Shown: one piece after another, positions 17,838-26,674 of the stretch | Numbering within the stretch: the first letter of the stretch is position 1 | Layout: each line of letters opens with the position of its first letter | Assembly: GCA_016789725.1 (NCBI GenBank) | Contig: JAEUQN010000001.1 | Span: 142,588 to 206,587, forward strand | Reading direction: 5' to 3' | Length of the DNA stretch: 64,000 nucleotides | Source of the DNA: Blastocatellia bacterium | Lineage (GTDB): Bacteria > Acidobacteriota > Blastocatellia > RBC074 | The notes under the pieces: model-generated | Told to the model about the DNA's origin: nothing | What the model saw: only the letters and a program-made list of their open reading frames with translations | Database searches by the model: none | Position numbers and translations under genes: made by a program

Positions 17838-18329
17838 TTAGATCAACCAACAGGACAGGGCCAGATACAATGGTCGTTGCGTCTGTCGCGGCGGTTTATG
17901 AATGAATGCAGGTGCTTGAGAGACGTGCTGATAATAAGCGATAGGAAGCGGCTGACTCTCTTCTGCCCCCATTGGCGGCGCAGACGATAATTCAGCATTC
18001 TCCAACTCCCGTGGCGGAGCTGGTTCACAACACGTCATCGCGTAATGCGCAAATTTCCGCACTTGAGAATTTGCGGAAGGCATCTGCGTAGTTTGACAAT
18101 GCGAAGCGCTTTTGCCGCGGGTGTGATCCTGGTGTTTGTTTTCAGACGGCTTGGCGGACTTCATTGTCTGACAACAGACATGAAGCGATTCCAGTTCAGG
18201 CGGACAGTTGCAAATCATCGCTGCCCACGTAGGAGGTACGCACAAGAGCAATATCACTAACCCTGTGACTGCTACCTGCCAATGGGGCAGGGTGAAAATT
18301 CCTCCTCGTTGTGCCGTTGTCTGAAACAT
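17838..18329 (-). CDS. Small Cys-rich secreted protein leading the second cus operon
   Basis: 163 aa from the ATG at 18329; the frame stays open upstream to a TTG at 18404 with a purine-rich stretch, so the start is uncertain. A hydrophobic export segment (VAVTGLVILLLCVPPTWA) precedes a Cys/His-rich region with CNC, HVCCQ, HC and MTCCEP motifs, and the protein ends PLYLALSCWLI. The CCE motif and hydrophobic LxLxxSxxLI end match the leader protein of the first cus operon. Likely a periplasmic metal-binding or sensing protein (inference). Confidence 0.7.
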   Translation of the reverse strand: MFQTTAQRGGIFTLPHWQVAVTGLVILLLCVPPTWAAMICNCPPELESLHVCCQTMKSAKPSENKHQDHTRGKSASHCQTTQMPSANSQVRKFAHYAMTCCEPAPPRELENAELSSAPPMGAEESQPLPIAYYQHVSQAPAFIHKPPRQTQRPLYLALSCWLI

Positions 18330-18552
18330 TTTCTTTTTCCGCGTTCCCCTTGCGCTAAGTGAAAATTCCTCTACGCAAGAAGTAATTACTGTTACCCACT
18401 TCAATTTCCTTCACCTATCTCCTCAATGGCAAGCGGCGTTCCAGAATGAGTTCGGCTTCAATACTCAGGTTTTTTGTGTGAAACGGGGATTTTTACGCTG
18501 TTGGCTGAATTCGTTGGCTGCGTGAATTTCCCCAGCCTGAATGTTTGTTGTT

Positions 18553-20187
18553 TCATGACCGCACCTGATAATTGCGCATCATGCCTGCGTCTTCGTGTTC
18601 GAGGTTATGACAATGATAGACGTACATTCCAGTAAAGTCCTCGAACCGGAGTAAGACCTTGATCCGTTCCCCTGGCATTATCATCACGGTGTCTTTCCAG
18701 CCCTCATCCACATAGCCATAGCGCACAGTTTCATACCCTGCGGTGAATTGAGAGTTAATACTGCGTTCGATCACCTGAAATTGCAGCCCGTGAATGTGAA
18801 TCGGATGCACCATGCTCATCCCGCCTGTGTTGGTATTGCTCAATTCCCAGACTTCCGTCGTGTTGAGTCGGACGACTTCATTGATGGCAAGCTCGCTCTC
18901 CTGATACGGACGCCCATTGAGTACCCAGCGCATGCCGCCGCTGATCATGCCAATGGAAACAGCAAAGCTGCGCGGCGCATTACGATTGATGGCGTCTTCG
19001 ATGCGATTGCGGTTGAGGGTGGAAAGTTGTGCGGGCAACAGTCCCGTCTGGCTGGTTCTCCCTGTCATTTGCACTCGCATCACTGTAAACGGCGCGCCAT
19101 TGGGTAAAGCTTGTCCGCCGCCGCCCATGCCTACTTCAACCCCGGAAAATTGCAGACTGCGCAATTGCAAAATTGAATCAATGGGGCGACCACTGAAATC
19201 CGCCCACAACTCGACGCGCTCGCCCGGAGCCAGCATTACATAATTGCGTTGCACCGCGCGCTCCAACAAGCCGCCATCCGTCCCGATGACAGTTAAAGGC
19301 GTGCCATCGTCCCACGCCAATTTGTACACCCGCGAATTAGAGCCATTGAGTAAACGCAAGCGATACGCCCGTCGCTCTACAGTCAAGATGTACTCTGGTT
19401 TCCCATTGACAAAAATGCGGTCTCCCAGAAAGCCATCGTTCCCCATCATCCCGCCACCCGCTTGATATACGAACTGATTCGCCGCATCTACCATTCGATC
19501 TTGAAGCACTAACGGCACATCATAGCTTCCGGTTGGCAAGCCCGCCGCTGTCTCTTCCTCATCCGTGACAATGAACAAACCGGCCAGCCCGTTATACACT
19601 TGGCGTGCGGTACGTTCGTCAGGATGTGGGTGAAACCAGTATGTCCCGGCGCGATTGGCTACTACGAATTTGTAAACATAGCTTTGTCCCGGCTGCACCA
19701 AATAACTTGGATGAGCGTCCATCTCCGGTGGAATATGCAAGCCGTGCCAATGCATCACCGTTACTTCTGGAAGTTGGTTGGTAAAATTGATGCGCACGCG
19801 TTGTCCTTTGCGCACGCGAATGATTGGCCCCAAGTATGTTGAGGGCGGCGGCGGTTCGGCTTCTGCTGCGGTGAGTGAGTTGGAGAGTGCAGTTCGACTG
19901 CTGATATTGCGCCGTCTTGTGCGGCGCGTGCCTAAACTCTCGTTGAATTGATCCAACGTTTGCAGGCTGCGGGGATCGCCTTTGAGAACTTCTCCTTGAT
20001 ACATCCAAACGCGCGTGGTTTGGCGGGAGAGCAAGGGAATATCCGCTGGCACGGCACGGAGTGATAGAATCACATCCGGCTCCTCTGCTGCTCGGACAAT
20101 TGAAAACGGGATGACGTTAGCTGCGATGGCAGAAGCACTAATACTGGTAACACATAAAAACTCACGGCGGCTCTTTGTCCGGCTCAT
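18553..20187 (-). CDS. Tat-exported multicopper oxidase (CueO/bilirubin-oxidase-like)
   Basis: 544 aa with an N-terminal Tat motif (SRREFLC). Copper ligand motifs are complete: HWHG (146-149), HPHP (186-189), HPIHIHG (about 465) and YHCHNLEHEDAGMM near 525-538, which supplies the T1 Cys, His and axial Met. A Met/Gly stretch (VGMGGGGQ) sits in the middle. It probably oxidises periplasmic Cu(I). The start overlaps by 4 nt the small gene at 20184-20465. Confidence 0.9.
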   Translation of the reverse strand: MSRTKSRREFLCVTSISASAIAANVIPFSIVRAAEEPDVILSLRAVPADIPLLSRQTTRVWMYQGEVLKGDPRSLQTLDQFNESLGTRRTRRRNISSRTALSNSLTAAEAEPPPPSTYLGPIIRVRKGQRVRINFTNQLPEVTVMHWHGLHIPPEMDAHPSYLVQPGQSYVYKFVVANRAGTYWFHPHPDERTARQVYNGLAGLFIVTDEEETAAGLPTGSYDVPLVLQDRMVDAANQFVYQAGGGMMGNDGFLGDRIFVNGKPEYILTVERRAYRLRLLNGSNSRVYKLAWDDGTPLTVIGTDGGLLERAVQRNYVMLAPGERVELWADFSGRPIDSILQLRSLQFSGVEVGMGGGGQALPNGAPFTVMRVQMTGRTSQTGLLPAQLSTLNRNRIEDAINRNAPRSFAVSIGMISGGMRWVLNGRPYQESELAINEVVRLNTTEVWELSNTNTGGMSMVHPIHIHGLQFQVIERSINSQFTAGYETVRYGYVDEGWKDTVMIMPGERIKVLLRFEDFTGMYVYHCHNLEHEDAGMMRNYQVRS

Positions 20188-20465
20188 AAAAATCCCCCAG
20201 CGTCATGAATCGTCACGCTACCTTCTTTGTGACAGCGCGCAATTTTGCGCAAGACCTGATGATTCTCACCAAACTTGCACATCGCCTCACAATGGTCGCG
20301 GAGTTCACTGAACGGAATGAACGCGAGAGAAAGATCGTGCAAATCACGCTTGAATGCGGGACGCGCAAGCTGCGCCATCACTTCCTTTTCTCGACCATTC
20401 GGCGCGACCAGATACCAATGACAGGCGCAACTTTCACTTGGCAATGAGCGTGCCAAGTCTTCCAA
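20184..20465 (-). CDS. Small Cys/His-containing hypothetical protein coupled to the multicopper oxidase
   Basis: About 93 aa from a TTG at 20465; the frame is open further upstream, so the start is uncertain. It contains SCACHW, RDHCEAMC and ARCHK, spaced like metal ligands, and a mixed helical body. The stop overlaps the oxidase start (ATGA), which supports translation of this frame. Function unknown. A competing frame (20378-20620) overlaps it but has no coupling. Confidence 0.5.
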   Translation of the reverse strand: MEDLARSLPSESCACHWYLVAPNGREKEVMAQLARPAFKRDLHDLSLAFIPFSELRDHCEAMCKFGENHQVLRKIARCHKEGSVTIHDAGGFL

Positions 20466-20607
20466 GCGTAAAATCCCACCGTAAATGGATGTGCTTTTTT
20501 CGCCCGCGTGATTTGACGAGTAATTTCGTAGTTTGCTGTTGATATGTATGCGTTGCGGCTGGTGAGAGTTTCTATATTTTCAATTTTGTTTTGGTTTGCC
20601 TGATAAA

Positions 20608-20671
20608 TGTTAGGTGTCACGACATCGTGGACACTTTCTTAATTGAAGGAAGTGTCACGACATCGTAGACA
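20608..20671. repeat. Left IS end with two copies of a 20-bp motif
   Basis: Copies of GTGTCACGACATCGTAGACA lie at 20614-20633 (one mismatch) and 20652-20671, in direct orientation. They are likely transposase-binding sites. Confidence 0.85.
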
Positions 20672-20834
20672 AATTTGCATGAATTTCGCCTTCACAAATC
20701 GCCGAACTGCGTTTCGCCCTTATTTGATCGGGGTGCTACGCCGTTCGGACGCTTTCAATTCGCTCCCAAAAAAGAGTCCGTTTTTCCCTTTTTTGTGTCC
20801 CCGCTTGGATGTCGCCCGGGGCGCAAGCACAGCG

Positions 20835-22091
20835 TCAAAACAAGTTCTCGGCCGGGAGCACGCGCTTGCTGCGACGATAACGCTCCTGCAAGGGCAGCAC
20901 TTTTTCCCCCACTTCATAGGCATACTCTTGGAGCAGTTGCACGGCGTGGCGCGGACTCGCACGATAATAAATTTGCAAGCGCTCTGGGCCCGTGTTGACT
21001 ATCGCCCAGACGTAACGACCCGCCAACCAGCGCGACACTTTCCCTTTCTCTTTCAGGATTTCGATCTCCCCCCTAGGGCTCACTTGCCGGATGAAATGGA
21101 GGCGTCCTGTGGTCAGCGGCAACGCCGCGGGCAACGCCGCGACCTCGCTGGCGCGCAACTTTCGTCTCTTTCCTTTCCGCCGCGCGGCTTTGATACTCAA
21201 CCCCGCCAGTGCGGGGGGCTCATAGTCCTGATACCAGCGCAGAAACTTGCCGCGGCGGCGTTCCACCGCGCGAAAATTGGCGAAATGGTTCTTCTCCCAG
21301 AAACTCCGACTGAACAGATGATTGACCCCTTCGACCCGATGATTGCGTTGCGGCTCGGACGGGGGAATGAACATCAACTCAATGCCCAAGTACAAGGCCA
21401 GCCGCACAAATTGCCCGAAAATCCGCCCTTTTCTCCCCAAACCGGTGAACGCGGCATCGTTATCGATTTGCAAAAAGTCCGGCAACCCCACCGCTTGCCA
21501 CACCTGCAAGGCATGCGCGCGCACCGCTGCCACACTCTTGTTGTGGGCCAGCGTTTGCGCCAATTCGTGGGTCTGGAGATCAATCGTGTGGAAGATGAAT
21601 ACTTTCTCGCCACCTTCCAAATACCGCAACATCCAATCCATCGCATGAAAGACCCGCTCCGCCGACAGTTGTGGGGCGGGATAGGAGCTTTCTTTTTTTG
21701 GCCGCGCGGCGGTCGCCACCAAACCGTGCCTTTTGAGGATGCGGTGGATGGTCGAGATACTGGGCAAGTCGCGCAGCAAGCGCCGGCGTTGCAACTCGCG
21801 GCGGATGGCCTTGGCCCCAATCAGACCGACAGTTTCTCGTTGCAACCGCTGCCGCACCTGCAGCACCAGGCGGATCACCGCTGGGGGATAAGCCTGCGGC
21901 GAATGCCGCGGGGTGGTCGGCGCGCCCGGTGCGGCCCGCGCCCCGTGGTGCTGGTACCGCGCGCGCCATTTGTAGAGCCAAGCCCGCGAGCGCGGAATGA
22001 GTTTCAGAATATGGCGAATGGATTTCCCTTTGTCAAAGAGCCTAAAGAGCTTGCGGCGCAAGCCGCTTTCGTCCGATTTTTCATGCTTCAT
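20835..22091 (-). CDS. DDE transposase of the insertion sequence
   Basis: 418 aa: N-terminal helix-turn-helix (SIRHILKLIPRSRAWLYKW), a second HTH_29/32-like region (about 85-130), and an rve integrase core with D-D-E motifs seen as HTIDLQTHE, QIDNDAAF and HRVEGVNH. A C-terminal beta-rich extension (about 330-400, KVSRWLAGRYVWAIVNTG) resembles the Mu-transposase C-terminal fold. It catalyses element excision and integration. Confidence 0.9.
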   Translation of the reverse strand: MKHEKSDESGLRRKLFRLFDKGKSIRHILKLIPRSRAWLYKWRARYQHHGARAAPGAPTTPRHSPQAYPPAVIRLVLQVRQRLQRETVGLIGAKAIRRELQRRRLLRDLPSISTIHRILKRHGLVATAARPKKESSYPAPQLSAERVFHAMDWMLRYLEGGEKVFIFHTIDLQTHELAQTLAHNKSVAAVRAHALQVWQAVGLPDFLQIDNDAAFTGLGRKGRIFGQFVRLALYLGIELMFIPPSEPQRNHRVEGVNHLFSRSFWEKNHFANFRAVERRRGKFLRWYQDYEPPALAGLSIKAARRKGKRRKLRASEVAALPAALPLTTGRLHFIRQVSPRGEIEILKEKGKVSRWLAGRYVWAIVNTGPERLQIYYRASPRHAVQLLQEYAYEVGEKVLPLQERYRRSKRVLPAENLF

Positions 22092-22156
22092 GCGACCAGG
22101 ATAAAGGTCGCCAGGAAGCCGCTCGAACCCCGATGTTTATTGCCGTTTGAGAAAAG

Positions 22157-22243
22157 TGTCTACGATGTCGTGACACTTCGGCTCAATTAAACTGTCTACG
22201 ATGTCGTGACACTTTTTTGTCTACGATGTCGTGACACCTAACA
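22157..22243. repeat. Right IS end with three copies of the 20-bp motif
   Basis: Inverted copies TGTCTACGATGTCGTGACAC lie at 22157-22176, 22193-22212 and 22218-22237, the last within the terminal repeat. With the left end this makes a 2+3 arrangement. Confidence 0.85.
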
Positions 22244-22342
22244 GATAAAGCTTAATTTGCCAAAGTATTTTCTGCTTAGAGCGAGGGTTATTACGGCTAA
22301 TCCTGTGGCCCCAAGGAATCCCCATAGTAGCTGGAGATCAAC

Positions 22343-22471
22343 CTAGCGAATATACAAGTAAATGATTACCGCGCAAAAGGCACAAAAGATAAATATGCCC
22401 AGAGCATATAATGCTCCGATCAATAATCCCTGCCCAATCATGGTTAATTCTTTACCTGGTTTCATTGCCAT
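22343..22471 (-). CDS. Possible 42-aa single-helix membrane protein
   Basis: Frame starting MAMKPGKELTMIGQ followed by a hydrophobic helix (LLIGALYALGIFIFCAFCAV) and a short basic end, TAG at 22343. It begins 17 bp after the end of the FAD oxidoreductase gene and would be co-transcribed. There is no strong ribosome site. A membrane-topology pattern of this quality in such a short frame is suggestive only. Confidence 0.4.
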   Translation of the reverse strand: MAMKPGKELTMIGQGLLIGALYALGIFIFCAFCAVIIYLYIR

Positions 22472-22488
22472 AATTCAAGGTAATAGGC

Positions 22489-23865
22489 TTATCCCATTTG
22501 CGTTTTGGGCGATAACACAGGGAAAAACGAAGTGCATTTTTGCGCCGCCAATGACATCGTTAATTGCTCTATTTTCCTCTTCGTTCGTTCATAAACGTCT
22601 TCCATAAAAATGTGCATAAATTCGCCATTGCGCCCAACGCTGTATAAATTCTCAATACCCGTCCCGGTCGCAAATTTTTCTCGCTCCATTTCGTATTCCC
22701 GCAGAAAAACGGGATACGCTACCGGTGTGCGCATGACGCGACAGCCTTCGTAACGTTGTCTGACATCGGCAATAAGGGGTTGCAGATGAGCTATACAAAA
22801 TTCACCTAATCGCTCATCGTCCATCTGCCAAAATTCGCTTTCTTTTTCGCACCCGATGTCAACCGTGATAATGGTTTTATTGGTAGGAGCAAGCCAGGGC
22901 ATGGAGAGCGGTGTTTCGGTTAAGCGGAAAAAAGGAAACTGCTTTTCCGGTGTCCAGGTCACGACATCCGGCAAAAGCCCACGCCCGTTCAATCGCAGGT
23001 TAACGAACACCATCGGGCGATAACGAAACTGGGAAAGATGTTCTAAACGATCTGTACCTGCGACAATTTTGCCCAAGACGTTAATCGGCGCAGTGCTGAT
23101 GACTGCGGAAGCTTCGATTTCGCGCCCGTTCGCACGAATGCCCGTCACTTTGTTGTCATCAACTAAAATCTTTTCCACCGGAGATTCAAGTTGAATCACA
23201 CCGTGCAAATCTGCGGCTAATACCTGGCACAAAGTCCCGATGCCGCCTTCAGGATATACATGATAGACGCTCGCATTTTCCGGGAGTTCGCGGCTGTACC
23301 CGCAAGAAACGGCACGGCGCGTCAGCCGCGATGCCAGCTTGAGCCAGAGCGTTCGGGCGACACTATTCGCAATCCCATCACCCACAGCCGGAGAGAGTTG
23401 ATCGGCTGCTGCGCCAGACCAGGCTTCAGTCAAAGGAATAGCTACTTCGTCGGCCAAGGCACGTCCGTAACTGGCACGAAACCACTCGGCGGCGGTAGCG
23501 GGTGTTCCCTGAGAATAATTCAATTGTGAAACAATTCCACCCGCAGCAATGCGTGGGATACGCAACAAGCCAAACGGATAGCTATAAGATGTTCCGCCCA
23601 GCCAAACCGTCTCGGCGTAATGCCGAACCGTGCGACATTTGTCCAGGATGCCGACCGCTTTCGCCAACCGGTTGGTAATAAAATGCGCGCCGAAATCGTA
23701 AGTAAATCCGTCTTCGTCGTGAAAACTTTGGCAGAGGCCAGCGATCTTGTTACCCGCTTCAAACAAAAGCACGGGAACATTGTTCTGTTGTAAAAAGTGA
23801 GCGGCGGTCAAGCCAGCCAAACCAGCACCAAGAATCACGACAGGCTTCTGAGAAGATACTTTCAT
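22489..23865 (-). CDS. FAD-dependent oxidoreductase, amine-oxidase/UDP-galactopyranose-mutase-like
   Basis: 458 aa with the N-terminal dinucleotide-binding motif VVILGAGLAGLTAAHFL (9-25), an acidic residue ending strand 2 (FEAGNKIAGLCQSF), a middle substrate domain and a C-terminal FAD contact (LYSVGRNGEFMHIFMEDV). Similar proteins sit in polysaccharide and glycolipid gene clusters. Substrate unknown. It overlaps the methyltransferase upstream by 4 nt. Confidence 0.82.
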   Translation of the reverse strand: MKVSSQKPVVILGAGLAGLTAAHFLQQNNVPVLLFEAGNKIAGLCQSFHDEDGFTYDFGAHFITNRLAKAVGILDKCRTVRHYAETVWLGGTSYSYPFGLLRIPRIAAGGIVSQLNYSQGTPATAAEWFRASYGRALADEVAIPLTEAWSGAAADQLSPAVGDGIANSVARTLWLKLASRLTRRAVSCGYSRELPENASVYHVYPEGGIGTLCQVLAADLHGVIQLESPVEKILVDDNKVTGIRANGREIEASAVISTAPINVLGKIVAGTDRLEHLSQFRYRPMVFVNLRLNGRGLLPDVVTWTPEKQFPFFRLTETPLSMPWLAPTNKTIITVDIGCEKESEFWQMDDERLGEFCIAHLQPLIADVRQRYEGCRVMRTPVAYPVFLREYEMEREKFATGTGIENLYSVGRNGEFMHIFMEDVYERTKRKIEQLTMSLAAQKCTSFFPVLSPKTQMG

Positions 23866-24872
23866 AGCGGTTCTGTAGCAGGACGCTTGAGGACAGCATT
23901 GAGTAGTGCGCCGCGCCCGGCAAGATTGTGTAAGGTGTCAAAAAGGGTAAATGCGCCGAGCGCAAGTGAGGATTTCAAACTAAACAGTTCAACGAGCCAC
24001 GATGGGGCATGGCGATCCGCCAACGCATTGCGCACCGAATATGTCCAATTCACGGGACTCACTTGGGTCGTCAGCTTCTCGACCTCAAAGCCCGTTTTCT
24101 CAGCCAGTTTGTGCAGCGTGTGCGGATTGAAGAGATTCCAGTGGCGTGGAAAATGATAGCCGCCCCAATTCCGTTGCTTGAAGAGACGAAAATCCAGCGA
24201 GTCGGTGTTATCTGTGACAATGACGAAACGCCCGCCCGGACGCAACAATTTCCGCACGTCGGTGAGCAGTTGCGGAGGGGAAGCCAAATGCTCAATGGTT
24301 TGCAAGGAAATCGCCAGATCGTAGGTTTCCTGCGGTAAAGCCAGATGTTCGAGTAAGCCGTGATGAATCGTTAAGCCTTTACGACGCGCCATCGCCACCG
24401 CCCGTTCATCGGCATCCACACCTTCCAGTTGCCAGGTCTTGGGGCCAAAATCTTTCAGAATTTCGAGGTGAAACCCATCGCCGCAACCAATGTCAATAAT
24501 GCGTGCGGAGGCGGGCAAGCTCTCACACCAACGCAACAGACGCCGGGCTTCGAGCCGTCGCCGCGCTTGGAATACAAAGCCGAACTCAGTTTCAGAAAAG
24601 GCAAAGGCGTGATAGCTGGATGGGTAAATACGACCAAGTTCTTCCAATGTGGGGCGTGGATTCAGATAAACCAATCCACACGCGCGACACTGCATCACCG
24701 TGAATTGGTCGGCACTGGTGCGGTATTCAAAATCTTCGCCTGTGCCGATGATTGTTGCGTCTTCTTGCTCACATAAACAGCAGTTCGCTGCCTCCATTTT
24801 CAGCGGCAATTCATCTCCGCGAGAAGCAGCAGAAAGAGTCGCATTCATTGGTATAATCGCATCTGATGCCAT
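23862..24872 (-). CDS. Class I SAM-dependent methyltransferase with N-terminal zinc-ribbon-like motif
   Basis: 336 aa from the ATG at 24872; the frame is open to 24980 but that part is basic and low-complexity. N-terminal CxxC...CxxC (CCLCEQED ... CRACGLVYLNPRP) precedes the Rossmann domain with IIDIGCGDGFHLEILK (SAM binding) and LRPGGRFVIVTDN. This is the Methyltransf_11/23 layout common in cell-surface polysaccharide loci. A C-terminal hydrophobic segment may associate with the membrane. Coupled to the FAD oxidoreductase. Confidence 0.82.
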   Translation of the reverse strand: MASDAIIPMNATLSAASRGDELPLKMEAANCCLCEQEDATIIGTGEDFEYRTSADQFTVMQCRACGLVYLNPRPTLEELGRIYPSSYHAFAFSETEFGFVFQARRRLEARRLLRWCESLPASARIIDIGCGDGFHLEILKDFGPKTWQLEGVDADERAVAMARRKGLTIHHGLLEHLALPQETYDLAISLQTIEHLASPPQLLTDVRKLLRPGGRFVIVTDNTDSLDFRLFKQRNWGGYHFPRHWNLFNPHTLHKLAEKTGFEVEKLTTQVSPVNWTYSVRNALADRHAPSWLVELFSLKSSLALGAFTLFDTLHNLAGRGALLNAVLKRPATEPL

Positions 24873-25111
24873 TTCTTTTTCTGGCTCTCTTTCCTGAAGC
24901 TTGTTCTTAAGACGCTCTGTTTTTCGACCTTGGGGCTGGTGGAGGCACATCTCAGCAACATGCCCAATTATTCTAAGCATCGAGAATGCGAATTCTGTGA
25001 TTAAATTCTTTCAGTTCAGATGTGAACTGGCAGGGACGATGGCTTGTCTTACTGCTTGTAGGGGATTCTGATATTGCGTTAGCGGCACGAGGTGGTTTAG
25101 GACGATCAACC

Positions 25112-25181
25112 ATAGCGGGATCAATCCGACGTTTGTCACCAATGCCGTCATCAAGATTGGGCTGAGCCGTTCCATCGAACT
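25112..25181 (-). pseudogene. Remnant of a CzcA-type RND pump gene
   Basis: About 65-70 bp match the sequence at 26872-26938 in the intact czcA, including 41 bp with very few differences. Translated, it gives MERLSPILMTALVTNVGLIPL, against MERLSPILMTALVTGVGLIPL in the intact pump; identity ends on both sides. It lies in the 469-bp gap 24873-25341, where I see no other convincing gene. Confidence 0.65.
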
Positions 25182-25341
25182 TTGACACGCGCGCGGGCGT
25201 TGAGGGCAGCGAATACGTCAGCGATCACACTGCCCCGCAACGAGACGGATTGCGCGCTGAACCACACCTTATCAAAGGCACGATTGAGCGCGCGTGGCGT
25301 TTCATTCATTGCTGACAGGCAAGGGCGTCGCTGCCCCGCTG

Positions 25342-25926
25342 TTACATCCGCTTGATGCTTTTGTAATCGCCGGACGTTTTGAGCGTGATGGTCACGTCCT
25401 TGCTGTTGCGATTGCGCCAGAACCAGCCGTGATAACCGTCGCTCACCGCCGTGATTTCCCCAGCGTCGCGTTCGACACCCGTGCCTTTGCTGTAAGAATG
25501 CGAACCACCTGCGCCGTCAGTGTGCAGGTTGTGATTTACTGGGCCGCCCACGCTCGTCCATTCATATTTGGCTTTAGCGCCTTTCGCCATTTCCAGCTTG
25601 TATTCGACGCCTTCGTTCGGCTTGAGCGTGATGGTCGTGGTATCGGATTTCTGCGGCGTAGGTTCCGGCGTGGCGACGACCGCTGCGGCACTCGCAGCTT
25701 GTTCGGCGTTGTGTTTCGCGGCTTCTTCGGCGAGTTGCATTTTGATCATACCCATTTCTTTCAGTCCCAGCACTCGTCCGACGCCGGTCGGGTCAATGCC
25801 GTATTCCGCCGGTAAGACGGTCGTCACCAGCAAGACGGCCCCTGTGATCAAGGCGATGATGGTCGAGCGCAGCAGTTGCTGGCTGCTGGGCAATTCGTTT
25901 TCGTTGGGCAGTTCGGTGTTATACAT
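25342..25926 (-). CDS. Transmembrane anchor protein of metal-efflux operons
   Basis: 194 aa. A short cytoplasmic N-terminus, one membrane helix (about 24-44, TIIALITGAVLLVTTVLPAEY), an Ala/Glu coiled stretch (60-90), and a periplasmic beta-rich domain with EYKLEMAKGAKAKYEWTS, NHNLHTDG and GYHGWFWRN. Such proteins are annotated as transmembrane anchor proteins and follow czc operons with HupE. Its biochemical role is not established. It starts 18 bp after the end of the broken hupE. Confidence 0.8.
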   Translation of the reverse strand: MYNTELPNENELPSSQQLLRSTIIALITGAVLLVTTVLPAEYGIDPTGVGRVLGLKEMGMIKMQLAEEAAKHNAEQAASAAAVVATPEPTPQKSDTTTITLKPNEGVEYKLEMAKGAKAKYEWTSVGGPVNHNLHTDGAGGSHSYSKGTGVERDAGEITAVSDGYHGWFWRNRNSKDVTITLKTSGDYKSIKRM

Positions 25927-25944
25927 GCGTTTTTTCCTCGAAAG

Positions 25945-26646
25945 TTATTGGGCGAAATGGCCCTTGAGTTGATAGCCAATGAGTAATAAACCCGCCAGGA
26001 AAATGGCGACATTGGCCAGCGATGCGTAACGATAAAAACTTTGGGTGCGTCGCCAATATCCCATCACGATCAAAATGGCGGCGAGCGCCAGCAGTTGTCC
26101 GATTTAGACGCCTACGTTGAAGGCCAGCAGGTTGGCGAGCAAGCCGTCTTTGGAAACTTCGTAATCCTGAATTTTTGTCGCCAGTCCGAAGCCATGAAAC
26201 AAACCGAAAATCAACGTAGCCACTTTTGTGTTGGGTTGAAAGCCGAACCAGCGGCGAAACGCGCCCAGATTGTCGAGCGCCTTATAAGCGACCGACAGCC
26301 CGATGATCGCGTCAATCAGATAGCCGCTGATGTTCGTGCCGAAATACACGCCCAGCAACATCGTCGTCGAATGCCCCAGCGCAAACAGGCTGACGTAAAT
26401 GGCAATGTCCTTGAGCCGATAAAGAAAGAAAATCACCGCCAGCAAAAACAAAATGTGATCGTAACCGGTGAACATGTGCTTCGCGCCGAGATAAATAAAA
26501 GGCACGATATGCACGCCAGTGATTTCTTGAATGTAGCCTTTGTCGCCTTCGGCTACGCCGTGCGCGTAAGCCGCCGCGCCCGTGAGCAAGCAAAGCGACA
26601 GTGTGAGACAGATCAACCAAAGGAAGCGGATGTTGAGTTTTTTCAT
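25945..26646 (-). pseudogene. hupE: HupE/UreJ-like metal permease interrupted by a nonsense codon
   Basis: The frame starts at 26646 with a signal-like helix and the HupE_UreJ_2 pattern (YLGAKHMFTGYDHILFLLAVIF, ALGHSTTM, FGLFHGFGLA), then stops at TAA (26104-26106) after FNVGV. The same frame continues for 52 more codons, IGQLLALAAILIVMGYW and two further helices, to TAA at 25945. Homologues read FNxGVExGQL, so a Glu codon (GAA) has become TAA. Either a recent inactivation or a sequencing error. No hairpin or TGA supports recoding. Confidence 0.75.
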
Positions 26647-26674
26647 AAGGATAAAGGGTGACGGTTACGGCTCA

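Larger units (their letters stand above)
20608..22243 (-). mobile_element. Insertion sequence, 1636 bp, IS481/ISNCY-like, intact
   Basis: Bounded by 26-bp terminal inverted repeats with one mismatch (left 20608-20633, right 22218-22243), beginning TGTTAGGTGTCACGACATCG, and flanked by a 6-bp direct repeat GATAAA (20602-20607 and 22244-22249), the target-site duplication. It encodes one DDE transposase. Both ends carry extra copies of the 20-bp motif. The intact ends and duplication imply a fairly recent insertion into the intergenic region. Confidence 0.9.

Noticed and set aside
20378-20620. 80-codon minus-strand frame crossing the IS boundary
   Set aside because: It runs into the insertion sequence end and overlaps the better supported frame that is coupled to the oxidase.
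24973-25188. 71-codon minus-strand frame
   Set aside because: Low-complexity, overlaps the RND remnant in another frame, no ribosome site.
26104-26106. TAA in hupE as a recoded codon
   Set aside because: No known recoding system of this kind uses TAA in bacteria, and no structured element follows. Treated as a nonsense mutation.
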